64,000 bases of DNA from Pelagibius sp040217155 (GTDB lineage Bacteria; Pseudomonadota; Alphaproteobacteria; Kiloniellales; Kiloniellaceae). Location of the stretch: contig JAVJNS010000035.1 in assembly GCA_040217155.1 (NCBI GenBank), forward strand, positions 186,001 to 250,000, given 5' to 3'. The notes beneath the pieces were generated by a model. That model worked only from the letters and a program-made list of their open reading frames with translations. It was not told where the DNA came from and ran no database searches. Below are positions 8,628-16,893 of this stretch, in pieces. A program made the position numbers and the translations under genes. The first letter of the stretch is position 1, and each line of letters starts with the position of its first letter.

Positions 8628-8688
8628 GCTCCCGAAAGCCGAGGTCCTTCTACGTCTTGCACAGATTTCAAGCGATTCGGGTCGTTTT

Positions 8689-9189
8689 ATGAGCCGGCTG
8701 GACAGCTTCCTGCGGCGCCTGCAGGCGCAGCGCGACTGCCTCAACGCCGCGGTCAGTCTGGTCGCTGACCGCCCTGGGCCGATCTTCGAGTTGGGCCTGG
8801 GCAATGGGCGGACCTACGATCACCTGCGCAAGGCCTGTCCGCGGCGGCAGGTCTTCGTCTTCGAGCGCAAGGTCTCCGCCCACCCGGACTGCATTCCGGA
8901 TGCCGAACATCTGTTCGAGGGGCGGATCGAAGACACGCTCGAGGCCGTACGGGATCGCTTCGCCGGGGCGGCTGCCCTGGTTCATGCGGATCTGGGCAGC
9001 GGACAGGCGGCGCGGGATGCGCGCACTGCGGCGCTCGTCTCCAAAAAACTGCCGCCTCTGCTGGCGCCCGGTGCCGTGATCGTTTCGGATCAAGAACTAA
9101 ATATGGAGCCTGCCGCCGCCCATCCCTTGCCCCCCGGCGTACAGCCAGGCCGCTATTTCATGTATCTCTGGCCAAGGCAGCGGGCTTGA
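8689..9189 (+). CDS. Small SAM-dependent methyltransferase-like protein
   Basis: A 166-residue protein with a recognisable SAM-binding motif I, IFELGLGNGRTYDHLRKACP, followed by a strand ending in an acidic residue (VFVFERKVSAH) and a motif IV-like VHADLGSG. This indicates a Rossmann-type class I methyltransferase. It is short for the class and lacks an obvious substrate-recognition domain, so the target (small molecule, lipid headgroup or protein) cannot be told. It begins 61 bp after the cNMP-binding protein and is the last gene of the three-gene plus-strand group, converging with xth at 9214. Its grouping with a membrane ABC-like protein suggests a linked function, by inference. Confidence 0.7.
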   Translation: MSRLDSFLRRLQAQRDCLNAAVSLVADRPGPIFELGLGNGRTYDHLRKACPRRQVFVFERKVSAHPDCIPDAEHLFEGRIEDTLEAVRDRFAGAAALVHADLGSGQAARDARTAALVSKKLPPLLAPGAVIVSDQELNMEPAAAHPLPPGVQPGRYFMYLWPRQRA

Positions 9190-9213
9190 GGGTCCACAAT
9201 TGGCCACTGGCAA

Positions 9214-10005
9214 TCATTTCAGATCCAGAATGACCGGCACGTGGTCTGAGGGTTTCTCCCAGGTCCGGGTATCGCGCGCGATTTCAATGGATCTCATGCG
9301 CTTGCGCAGGGGCGGCGTGACCAGTACGTGATCCAGGCGCCAGCCATAGTTCTTGGCAAAGGCCTGCGGAAAGCGGTATCCCCACCAAGTGAAAAGCTGT
9401 TCCGGTTCCGGAATAAAATGGCGCGGCGCATCGATGAGGTCGGCGGCGGCCCAAAGTCGGCCCATGTGTTCGCTCTCCACGGGCGTATGGCCGACATTGC
9501 GGCGCAGGCGCTTATGGTTCCAGACGTCATTCTCAAGGGGCGCCACGTTGAGATCGCCGACGATCACGGCCTTGCGCTCGCCCAGTTTGTCTTGCTTGGC
9601 CCAGGCCGCCATCTCAGTAAGGAAACGGAGCTTGTGGGCAAACTTGTCATTTCGTTCCGGATCCGGAATATCGCCGCCCGCAGGCACATAAAAGTTATGC
9701 AATTCGATGCCCCCGACATTGGCCGCGGCATGACGGCAGTCGTCGCGGTCGCACCATATCTCCTTGCGCGGCGCGGTCAGCCGCCGCCGCGACAGGATGG
9801 CCACGCCGTTGTAGCCCTTTTGGCCATGCACCACGGCGTGCGGGTAGCCGAAGGCCTTGATCCGTTCCAGTGGGAACTCGTCGTTCGCCACCTTGATTTC
9901 CTGCAAACAGAGGACATCGGGCTGGTAGATCTCGGCAAAGCGCTGCAAGTGGCCGAGGCGCTGGCGGACCGAATTCACGTTCCACGTGGCAATCCTGAGG
10001 GGCAT
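9214..10005 (-). CDS. xth: Exodeoxyribonuclease III
   Basis: A 263-residue EEP-fold nuclease of base-excision repair (AP endonuclease and 3'-5' exonuclease). Family hallmarks in order are MPLRIATWNVNSVRQRL (catalytic Asn), VLCLQEIKV (metal-binding Glu), HNFYVPAGGDIPDPER, VIVGDLNVAP (Asp/Asn), NYGWRLDHVLVTP, and the final SDHVPVILDL with the catalytic Asp-His. The start at 10005 is supported by GGAGA eight bases upstream and by the fit to family N-termini. An upstream in-frame extension to 10041 adds a sequence unlike the family. A 9-bp-stem inverted repeat lies 40-65 bp upstream. Confidence 0.95.
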   Translation of the reverse strand: MPLRIATWNVNSVRQRLGHLQRFAEIYQPDVLCLQEIKVANDEFPLERIKAFGYPHAVVHGQKGYNGVAILSRRRLTAPRKEIWCDRDDCRHAAANVGGIELHNFYVPAGGDIPDPERNDKFAHKLRFLTEMAAWAKQDKLGERKAVIVGDLNVAPLENDVWNHKRLRRNVGHTPVESEHMGRLWAAADLIDAPRHFIPEPEQLFTWWGYRFPQAFAKNYGWRLDHVLVTPPLRKRMRSIEIARDTRTWEKPSDHVPVILDLK

Positions 10006-10489
10006 GGAATCTCCAAAGATCAAAAGGCGATATCGTTTCAAGATCGAAATGAATAGCCTAATTCATTTCGGGTAAGCAACGTCTCCACGGCGCCGGTCGA
10101 AGAAGGTAGAGCCTTTGCGCCAGCGGATGAAGGGCGGTGTGGCGCGATGCGAAGATTTTTCGGGGAAAAGACGCCGCGCCGCGGGGCGCAGCGTGACCGA
10201 CCGGGGGCCAGACAGAGAGGAACGCCCGGTCGGGGGGGATCCGGGCGCTCCATTTCTCCGCGGAGAAGCGAAAGGAAGGCAGGGGAATGCATCCTTCCGC
10301 AGTGGCCGGCGCTTTTGCGGCACCGGCTCTTAAACACTAATTTAGGACTGATCGGCGGCTTTACAATCTCACATCTTCGTGGCGGCCGCGGATTGAAGAT
10401 AAACCCCAAATCCCCATGAAAATTGCGGGTTTGCTTGGTTTGGCGGGTTTTCTCGCGTTGGCTAACGCGGCTTTGCTCCGCCGGACGGG
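10006..10489. other. Non-coding gap upstream of xth with several dyad symmetries
   Basis: No convincing gene is seen; short open frames here lack ribosome-binding sites and family-like sequence. The gap holds a 9-bp-stem hairpin (10045-10070), a second 9-bp inverted repeat (arms 10197-10205 and 10225-10233) and a 14-bp perfect palindrome (10254-10267). The xth promoter must lie within it. Confidence 0.5.
10045..10070. repeat. AT-rich inverted repeat upstream of xth
   Basis: Arms CGAAATGAA and TTCATTTCG pair perfectly over 9 bp around an 8-base centre (10054-10061). It lies 40-65 bp before the xth start, where an operator would sit. No following T-run on either strand argues against a terminator. 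Confidence 0.5.
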
Positions 10490-11308
10490 TCAGCCTCGGC
10501 CCAGTACGGCGCGCGGCGCGTCTTCCGCGACCGCAGGCGCCGCCGCACGGACGCGCGCCGCGGCGCCGAAAGCTTCAAACAACTGGCTCGAAAAGGGATC
10601 CTCCCAAGCCTTGTACTCAGGATGCCACTGTACCCCCAGCGCGAAAGACTTGGCGTGCGTCACGCTGACCGCCTCCGGCGTGCCGTCCTCGGCCTGCGCC
10701 TCGACGATCAGGCTGTCGGCCACCCGGTCGAGTCCCTGCCAGTGCAGCGAGTTCACCATGAGGTCGCCCTTGATTCCCGCCGCCGTGGCCAAGGCCGCCA
10801 GGGGGCCGCCGACACGCAGGGTGACCGGGTGGCTCGGTCCATACTGCACATCGAGATCGGGATGCTTCGGGCGCCGATGGTCCCGGCGTCCGGGCAGTTC
10901 GTGCACCCGGGCGTGCAGCGTGCCGCCGAGGGCCACATTCAGTTCCTGGAATCCGCGGCAGATCACCAGCAACGGCACGGCTTCCTCGAGCGCCAGGCGA
11001 ATCAGCGCCAGGGACGTGTCGTCGCGGGCCTGGTCGAACGGCTCGGCTTCCGGCGATTCCGCCTCGCCGTAGTGGCTCGGATGAACATTCGAGGGGCTGC
11101 CGGTCATCATCAGCCCGTCGAGGCTCCGCACCAGCCGGCGCAGGTCGACGAGATCGGCGCCCAGCGAGGGAATCATCAGCGGCGCCACACCGGAGGAGAC
11201 CGCCAGGGCGCGGACGTACTTGTCGCCGACCGTATGAAACGGCTGGCCGTCGACATCGCGCACGCAGGCCGGCAGGCCGACCAGCGGCAAAGGGGTGTTT
11301 TCGTTCAT
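10490..11308 (-). CDS. Gamma-glutamyl-gamma-aminobutyrate hydrolase family protein (peptidase C26)
   Basis: A 272-residue class I glutamine-amidotransferase-like hydrolase. The nucleophile elbow is VPLLVICRGFQELNVALGG (Cys in CRG), the catalytic His-Glu pair is in LGVQWHPEY, and LDGLMMTGSPSNVHPSHYG is typical of the PuuD/YvdE subfamily that cleaves gamma-glutamyl amides such as gamma-Glu-GABA. The ATG at 11308 is preceded by AAGGAGG. No other putrescine-degradation gene is nearby, so the exact substrate is open. The C-terminus is Ala/Arg-rich beyond the family core. It lies head to head with the membrane hydroxylase gene at 11448, with about 140 bp between them for both promoters. Confidence 0.87.
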   Translation of the reverse strand: MNENTPLPLVGLPACVRDVDGQPFHTVGDKYVRALAVSSGVAPLMIPSLGADLVDLRRLVRSLDGLMMTGSPSNVHPSHYGEAESPEAEPFDQARDDTSLALIRLALEEAVPLLVICRGFQELNVALGGTLHARVHELPGRRDHRRPKHPDLDVQYGPSHPVTLRVGGPLAALATAAGIKGDLMVNSLHWQGLDRVADSLIVEAQAEDGTPEAVSVTHAKSFALGVQWHPEYKAWEDPFSSQLFEAFGAAARVRAAAPAVAEDAPRAVLGRG

Positions 11309-11447
11309 GGCAGAGCACGCCTCCTTGCTTCCTAGGTAGCCCCGACGCCGGTTCCTGACAAGCACCGGGCGCGCAGGGCTGGATTGCAAGGAAACCTCGC
11401 AGCGCCGTGACTTGCCGGACCCTGCCCCGCCTGCCATATCTGCGTCC

Positions 11448-12245
11448 ATGGTAACCGATGCGGAAAGCCTTTTGGCCTGGAAGGGTGCGGCGGTGCTGGC
11501 GTGGCTCGTCGTTTTCTTCCTCGCCGAACGTTGGCGCCCTGCAGCCCGGCCCCGGACGATCGAGGCGTCGCTTGATGGCGCAGTCGCCGGCGGCTGGCAC
11601 CGCCTGGCGCGCAACCTCGGCCTATGGCTGGCGGTCTCCGCGCTCTCGCCGCTGATCGTCCTGCCGCTGACCTACTGGGCCAGCGGGCAGGCACTTGGCT
11701 GGCGGCCGGAGTGGTGGGGCGGCGGCCTCGGTCTGGCGTTCGATATTCTGCTGCTCGACGGGCTGATCTACTGGTGGCATCAGGCCAATCACCGGATCGC
11801 ATTTCTGTGGCGCTTTCACGAGGTGCATCATCTCGATCGCTTTCTCGACACCACCTCGGCGCTGCGCTTTCATTTCGGCGAGGTGCTGCTGTCCGCTCTG
11901 GCCCGCGCCGGCATCATCCTGCTGCTGGGATTCCCCTTCACTTCCGTACTGGTGTTCGAGACGCTGGTGATCTGCGCCGCCGTCTTTCACCATTCCAACG
12001 TGAAGCTGCCCGCGAGGCTGGAACGCAGGCTGTCGCGCGTCGTCATCACGCCGTCGATCCACTGGGTGCATCATCACGCGCTGCGGGCCGACACTGATTC
12101 GAATTACGGCACCATTTTCAGTTTCTGGGATCCGCTCTTTGGCACGCGCAGTCCGCGGCAGCGCGACCCGCAAATGATCATCGGCACCGAAGGGCGCGAT
12201 GAAGAGGGACTCGTTTCTCTCTTCCTGCGCCCCTTTCGGCGTTAG
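11448..12245 (+). CDS. Sterol desaturase / fatty acid hydroxylase superfamily membrane protein
   Basis: A 265-residue multi-pass protein with the diiron histidine pattern of the superfamily: HQANH, then FHEVHHLDRF, then FHHSNV and finally WVHHHALRADTDSNYG. These boxes hold the eight or so His ligands of a membrane-bound oxygen-dependent hydroxylase or desaturase. Hydrophobic segments lie near residues 10-25, 48-68, 80-105 and 145-175. The substrate cannot be read from sequence; bacterial members act on lipids, carotenoids or hopanoid-like molecules. The ATG at 11448 was preferred to a TTG at 11412. The stop codon overlaps that of lolA, which faces it, in a TTAG. Confidence 0.85.
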   Translation: MVTDAESLLAWKGAAVLAWLVVFFLAERWRPAARPRTIEASLDGAVAGGWHRLARNLGLWLAVSALSPLIVLPLTYWASGQALGWRPEWWGGGLGLAFDILLLDGLIYWWHQANHRIAFLWRFHEVHHLDRFLDTTSALRFHFGEVLLSALARAGIILLLGFPFTSVLVFETLVICAAVFHHSNVKLPARLERRLSRVVITPSIHWVHHHALRADTDSNYGTIFSFWDPLFGTRSPRQRDPQMIIGTEGRDEEGLVSLFLRPFRR

Positions 12246-12922
12246 CGGTCCGGATTCTTGTTGTAGACTTCAAGGTCCCCGTATTTGAACAAATCCGGAT
12301 CGACCGCCTCGCCGTAGACGGGGTTGACCAGGGAAACCTGGGTCTGGATGCCCTGGGCGTCGGTCAGCTCCCACTTCCTGAGGGTCAGGGGTTCATCGCT
12401 GAATACCAGGGTCACCGTGCCGCCGTCCGGCGCATCGGGGTCGCGCAGCGTCATGCGCAAAGTGCCTAGCGCCTCTTCGATGGCGAGGATGTCGATATTG
12501 TCGTCGAGCCGCACTTCCTCGCGGATCAGGAACCACAACGGCGTTTCCCACAGCGGCAGGAAGGTCGCTTCCTTCAACTCCTCGTCGTAGTAGAGCAGCG
12601 TCAGTCCGTTGGCGATGATCAGCACCGGGGTCGGTGGGTCGTAGTCGAAGCGCATTTGCCCCGGACGGTCGATAACGACCTCGCCTTCGGCATAGGCGCC
12701 GTTGGACGACACCTGTAGGAAGCGCGCTTTCATCGTTTTGATGTCGTTCAGATAACGTTCGACCCGCGTGACCGCGGCGACGTCGTCGGGCGAAAGCGCC
12801 ACCGTTTGCTCGCGGCCGTCTGCCGCCAAGGCCGGCGGCGCTGCGGCGAGCAGGCCGGTACAGAGACCGCTCGCCAGCGCGATGAGCAAACCTCGCCGCC
12901 AGTTTCTGAGAGCCCGGATCAT
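12242..12922 (-). CDS. lolA: Outer-membrane lipoprotein carrier protein LolA
   Basis: A 226-residue exported protein with an N-terminal signal peptide (basic RNWRRG, hydrophobic LLIALASGL, cleavage near ALA-AD). The mature part has the LolA pattern VERYLNDIKTMKARFLQ, EGEVVIDRPGQMRFDYDPP and TPLWFLIREE. It should carry lipoproteins across the periplasm from LolCDE. The ATG at 12922 overlaps the ftsK stop by 4 bp (ATGA), so it is the last gene of the dapC-like/ftsK/lolA operon, an arrangement common in alphaproteobacteria. Its 3' end overlaps the membrane hydroxylase gene by 4 bp tail to tail. Confidence 0.93.
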   Translation of the reverse strand: MIRALRNWRRGLLIALASGLCTGLLAAAPPALAADGREQTVALSPDDVAAVTRVERYLNDIKTMKARFLQVSSNGAYAEGEVVIDRPGQMRFDYDPPTPVLIIANGLTLLYYDEELKEATFLPLWETPLWFLIREEVRLDDNIDILAIEEALGTLRMTLRDPDAPDGGTVTLVFSDEPLTLRKWELTDAQGIQTQVSLVNPVYGEAVDPDLFKYGDLEVYNKNPDR

Positions 12923-15333
12923 GCCTCGCCGCCGCCCGGCGGCAGGACTTCGCGTTTGCCCACGTGGTTCGCGGCGGAGATCAACCCTTCTGCCTCCATA
13001 CGCTCGATAATTCGCGCGGCCCTGTTGTAGCCGATCTGCAGATGCCGCTGCACGAAACTGGTCGAGGCCTTGCGGTGTTGCAGCACCACGCCGACCGCGC
13101 GATCGTAGAGGTCGTCGCCGCTGCCGTCGCCGCCCAGGCCACCACCGCCGCCAGCGCCGTCGAACTCGGCTTCGCTGTCTTCGGTGATGGCTTCGATGTA
13201 GGAAGGCTCCCCCTGCTTTTTCAAGAAGGCGACCACGTCTTCGACTTCCTGGTCGGTGACCAGGGGGCCGTGCACACGCAGAATCCGCCCGCCCTGGGCC
13301 ATGTAGAGCATGTCGCCCTGGCCCAGCAATTGTTCGGCGCCCTGTTCGCCCAGGATGGTGCGGCTGTCGATCTTCGAGGTTACGTGGAAGGAGATGCGGG
13401 TCGGAAAGTTGGCTTTGATGGTGCCGGTGATGACATCGACCGAGGGACGTTGGGTGGCGACGATCAGATGGATCCCGGCCGCGCGTGCCATCTGCGCCAG
13501 GCGCTGGATCGCCGCTTCGACGTCCTTGCCGGCGACCAGCATGAGGTCGGCCAGTTCGTCGACGATCACCACGATGAGCGGCAGCGGATCGAGGTCGAAG
13601 GGTTCCTCCTCGTGGACCGGCTGGCCGGTCTCCGGATCGAAGCCGGTCTGCACCTTGCGGGTCAAGACTTCGCCTTTGCGTTGGGCTTCCTCGACGCGCG
13701 CGTTGTAGCCTTCGAGGTTACGTACGCCGAGGCGCGACATGGCGCGGTAGCGCTCCTCCATTTCGCGCACTGTCCACTTCAGGGCCACCACCGCCTTCTT
13801 GGACTCGGTCACCACCGGCGCCAGCAGATGCGGGATGCCGTCGTAGACGGAAAGCTCCAGCATCTTGGGGTCGACCATGATGAACTTGCACTGGTCGGGG
13901 CCGAGGCGATAGAGCAGCGACAGGATCATGGCGTTGATCGCCACCGACTTGCCGGAACCGGTGGTGCCGGCGACCAGCAGATGGGGCATGCGCGCCAGGT
14001 CGACCAGCGAGGGATTGCCGCCGATGTCCTTGCCCAGGACCAGCGGCAGCTTGCCGCCATTTCTTTCGTACTCCTCGGCGGCCAGCAGTTCACGCAGGTA
14101 GACCGTTTCGCGCTTGGCATTGGGCAGTTCGATGCCGATGACGCTGTCGCCGGGCACCACGGCGACGCGCACTGAGACCGCGCTCATGGAGCGGGCGATG
14201 TCATCGGCCAGCCCGACCACGCGGCTGGTCTTGGTGCCCGGCGCCGGCTCCAGTTCATAGCGGGTGACCACCGGCCCGGGTCGGACTTTCACGATCTCGC
14301 CGCGCACGCCGAAGTCTTCCAGCACCGTCTCCAGCAGGCGGGCATTCTTTTCCAGGGCGTCGCGGTTGAGGCCTTCGCCCTTGCCGTTCCCCTTGGGCAG
14401 ATCGAGCAGGCTGAGCGACGGAGTCTCGTAGACGCCCGTCGGGCCGAGATCGAGGCGGCCCTGGGCGGCCGACTGCGCGCGCTTGCCCGGCTTGCTCGCC
14501 TTGCGCGGCTTGGCCACCAGCTCGGCGTCATCGTCGCCCGCCTGCCGGTCGGCGTTGCGCAGCGCGGCGGAAAGCGTGCCGGTGTCTTCCTCGCCTTCCT
14601 CCCCTGCATCTTCATCGAGCACCGGTTCGACACGCTGGCGCTCGCGGCGGGCGGCGCGGGCCTCGCTGGGTTCGACGGCGCTTTGGCGCTCCATGGCGCT
14701 GATGATGCCGCGCCGCGCGCCGCCAAAGACCCAGGCGACGCCACCGCGCAGCACACGCCATTCGGCGCCGGTCAGACCCAGGGCGAAAAACAGCGCGGCC
14801 AGACCGAGCGGAAAGGCGATGAGCGCCAGCAGCCACAGCGGCAGGCCCGTGAGTCCGCCTGTTTGCCACAGCAGGAGGTCGCCGACGAAGCCGCCCAGCT
14901 TGTTGTCGAGCGGCCAGGTGGCAGGGCGTGGCAGGGCCTCCAGGGCCATGGACAGCAGGATCAGGCCGATTGGAAAGGCGGCCAGGCGCCACCACCAGCG
15001 GCTCGGCAGTTGGCGCTCGCGCAGCAGGCGCCAGCCCCAGGCAAAGAGCACCAGGGGCGCCAGCAGGGCAGCCATGCCCAGCGACTGCATCATGACATCG
15101 GCGCTGTAGGAGCCGAACAGTCCCAGGGGGTTGCTGACCGCTCCGGAGGTGGCGTCGTTCCAGGACGGGTCCTGAGGATTGTAGGTCAGGCAGGCGATCA
15201 GCAGCGTGAAGGCGAGCAGCGCCAGCAGGCCGCCGACCAGTTCGATCGCGCGATTGCGAAAGAAATCCTGCGTGCCGCTGGGCAGCAGGGTGGTGCGCCC
15301 GTCGCGCGCGCTGCTGTTGCTGCGCATGGCCAT
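12919..15333 (-). CDS. ftsK: DNA translocase FtsK
   Basis: An 804-residue septal DNA pump that moves chromosome termini and activates XerCD resolution at dif. It has four N-terminal membrane helices (within residues ~30-185), then an acidic and charged linker (~225-300) that is short compared with E. coli. The motor follows: Walker A GTTGSGKS (Lys462), Walker B VIVVDELADL region (Asp592-Glu593), and the sensor segment VATQRPSVDVITG. The C-terminal winged-helix gamma domain is intact (FVQRHLQIGYNRAARIIERM) and would read KOPS sequences. The start is immediately after the TAG of the upstream aminotransferase with no gap, and its stop overlaps the lolA start. Confidence 0.95.
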   Translation of the reverse strand: MAMRSNSSARDGRTTLLPSGTQDFFRNRAIELVGGLLALLAFTLLIACLTYNPQDPSWNDATSGAVSNPLGLFGSYSADVMMQSLGMAALLAPLVLFAWGWRLLRERQLPSRWWWRLAAFPIGLILLSMALEALPRPATWPLDNKLGGFVGDLLLWQTGGLTGLPLWLLALIAFPLGLAALFFALGLTGAEWRVLRGGVAWVFGGARRGIISAMERQSAVEPSEARAARRERQRVEPVLDEDAGEEGEEDTGTLSAALRNADRQAGDDDAELVAKPRKASKPGKRAQSAAQGRLDLGPTGVYETPSLSLLDLPKGNGKGEGLNRDALEKNARLLETVLEDFGVRGEIVKVRPGPVVTRYELEPAPGTKTSRVVGLADDIARSMSAVSVRVAVVPGDSVIGIELPNAKRETVYLRELLAAEEYERNGGKLPLVLGKDIGGNPSLVDLARMPHLLVAGTTGSGKSVAINAMILSLLYRLGPDQCKFIMVDPKMLELSVYDGIPHLLAPVVTESKKAVVALKWTVREMEERYRAMSRLGVRNLEGYNARVEEAQRKGEVLTRKVQTGFDPETGQPVHEEEPFDLDPLPLIVVIVDELADLMLVAGKDVEAAIQRLAQMARAAGIHLIVATQRPSVDVITGTIKANFPTRISFHVTSKIDSRTILGEQGAEQLLGQGDMLYMAQGGRILRVHGPLVTDQEVEDVVAFLKKQGEPSYIEAITEDSEAEFDGAGGGGGLGGDGSGDDLYDRAVGVVLQHRKASTSFVQRHLQIGYNRAARIIERMEAEGLISAANHVGKREVLPPGGGEA

Positions 15334-16572
15334 CTAGCCCTCCGCTGCCGCGGCCGCCGGCGCGGTTCGCAGTGCGTGATCGTCGTCGCCCAGCACCCGC
15401 ACGATGCGGTTGAGGGCTTCCTCAGTGATGGCGGCATCGTAAACCAGGGCGACCCGGATGTAGCTTGCGCCGGGACTGAAGCCGTCGGCCGCGGGCTCGC
15501 ACATGTAGGCCCCTGGCACCACGCGTACACCCGCTTCGCGCCACAGCTTCAGCGCCGCGGCCTCGCCGTCGCCGACGTTGAGCCAGAGGAAGAAGCCGCC
15601 GTCCGGTTTGCGGAAACCGAAGCGGTTGCCGAGGATGCGCTCGGCCAGGGCGAAATTGCGCCGGTAGTAGTCGCGGTTCGCCTCGACATGCCGCTCTTCG
15701 CGCCACAGCCGTGTGCCGGCGGCGAGGATCGGCAGGCCGACGCCGGCGCCGCCGACGCGCAGCGCCATATCCAGATCATCGATGAGCTTCGCCTGCCCGG
15801 CGGCGAAGCCGCAGCGCAGCCCTGGCGCCGAGGAGCGCTTCGAAAGCGAGTGGAAGACGAGGATGTTGTCGAGGCGCCCGTCCAGGGCCGCGGCCGCCTC
15901 CAGCGCGCCGACCGGCGGCGTATCGGTGTAGATCTCGGCGTAGCACTCGTCGAAGCCGACGGTGAAACCGTGCTTGCGCGCGAGGCCGACAAGGCGTGTC
16001 AGGTATCCGAGGTCCGCCGCGGAACCTTGCGGATTGGCCGGCGAATTGAGGAAGCAGAAGGCCGCGCGGTCGAGGATCGCCGGGTCCAGAGACTCGTAGT
16101 CAGGCAGGAAGCCGGTCTCCGCCGTCGCCGCCACGAAGACCGGTTCGGCGCCCAGCGAGACCGCCGCGCCGGCGTAGACGTGATAAAACGGGTTTGGCAT
16201 CAGCACCAGCGGGCGCCCGGCGCCGCCGTGGTCTTGAACCGCGGCCATGACGGCGAAATAAAGCCCCTCGCGGCTGCCGGGCAAAGGCAGCAGGTGACGC
16301 TCTGCGTCGATCATGCCTTGCGGCAGGGCGTAGCGGCGCGCCAGCCAGTCGGCCGCCGCCTGGCGGTATGCCTCGGTGCCGCGCGGCGGCGGGTAGCTCG
16401 ACCACTTCGCGGCGGCGCCGGCGATTTCCCCGGCGACGAAGGCCGGCGGCTGGTTTTTCGGCTCGCCGATCGACAGCAGGATCGGCGTTTCGTCGCCGGC
16501 CGGATGGGCGTCGAGCAGGCGGCTCAGCCGGGCGAAGGGGTGGAAAGACTGAAAGCTGCGGCGATCGGGCAA
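15334..16572 (-). CDS. dapC: Succinyldiaminopimelate transaminase-like class I/II aminotransferase
   Basis: A 412-residue PLP-dependent fold-type I aminotransferase. PILLSIGEPKNQPPAFV and SSYPPPRGTEAYRQAAADW open the family pattern, then LPLPGSREGLYF, NSPANPQGS and the PLP-lysine segment FHSLSKRSSAPGLRCGF. This matches the DapC branch, which converts N-succinyl-2-amino-6-ketopimelate to N-succinyl-L,L-diaminopimelate for lysine and peptidoglycan. The only plausible start is a TTG at 16572, because no ATG or GTG precedes the conserved FHPFARLSRLL segment; the weak start may limit expression. It is the first gene of the operon with ftsK and lolA. The symbol rests on family resemblance and context. 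Confidence 0.8.
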   Translation of the reverse strand: MPDRRSFQSFHPFARLSRLLDAHPAGDETPILLSIGEPKNQPPAFVAGEIAGAAAKWSSYPPPRGTEAYRQAAADWLARRYALPQGMIDAERHLLPLPGSREGLYFAVMAAVQDHGGAGRPLVLMPNPFYHVYAGAAVSLGAEPVFVAATAETGFLPDYESLDPAILDRAAFCFLNSPANPQGSAADLGYLTRLVGLARKHGFTVGFDECYAEIYTDTPPVGALEAAAALDGRLDNILVFHSLSKRSSAPGLRCGFAAGQAKLIDDLDMALRVGGAGVGLPILAAGTRLWREERHVEANRDYYRRNFALAERILGNRFGFRKPDGGFFLWLNVGDGEAAALKLWREAGVRVVPGAYMCEPAADGFSPGASYIRVALVYDAAITEEALNRIVRVLGDDDHALRTAPAAAAAEG

Positions 16573-16786
16573 GACGCGACGGTTCCGAATTGTTCCCTGA
16601 GCTTTTCCAACGGGAAAAGGTCGTCTGGATCGTCAGGTTGCGGGCTGCTGCAGGCGGCTCCTTCTCGCAGCGGTACAAAACGCAAACGACTCGGCGCGAG
16701 TCTATCTGCGCCGCCGGGGCGCGACAAGCCTTGGCCCGAGGGACTCTGCCTGGAGGTCAGGGCACCAGGCTAGGCCCGAAATGAGG
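16573..16786. other. Non-coding leader of the dapC-ftsK-lolA operon
   Basis: Together with the amtB terminator this makes a gap of about 320 bp. No gene is supported here. It should hold the promoter for the minus-strand aminotransferase, but I see no clear -35/-10 pair. Confidence 0.4.
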
Positions 16787-16823
16787 CAAAAAAAGGGGCC
16801 TGGGAGCAACGGCTCCCAGGCCC
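16787..16823 (-). terminator. Rho-independent terminator of glnK-amtB
   Basis: A perfect 12-bp GC-rich stem (arms 16796-16807 and 16812-16823) closes an AACG loop (reads CGTT on the minus strand). On the minus strand it is followed by a run of seven T (16788-16794). It lies 70 bp after the amtB stop. Confidence 0.93.
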
Positions 16824-16893
16824 AGTCTTGGCAGAGGATAACCGCGCTCCCGAAAGTGAGCCCGATTACCAGGTTGGTGTCAGAGGCCGCCGA

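Noticed and set aside
10038..10409. Possible 123-codon gene upstream of xth
   Set aside because: No ribosome-binding site, unusual Arg/Pro-rich composition and frame open only by GC bias; kept as non-coding.
14683..16773. Open frame of nearly 700 codons opposite the ftsK 5' part and the aminotransferase gene
   Set aside because: It crosses two conserved genes on the other strand and has no domain-like sequence.
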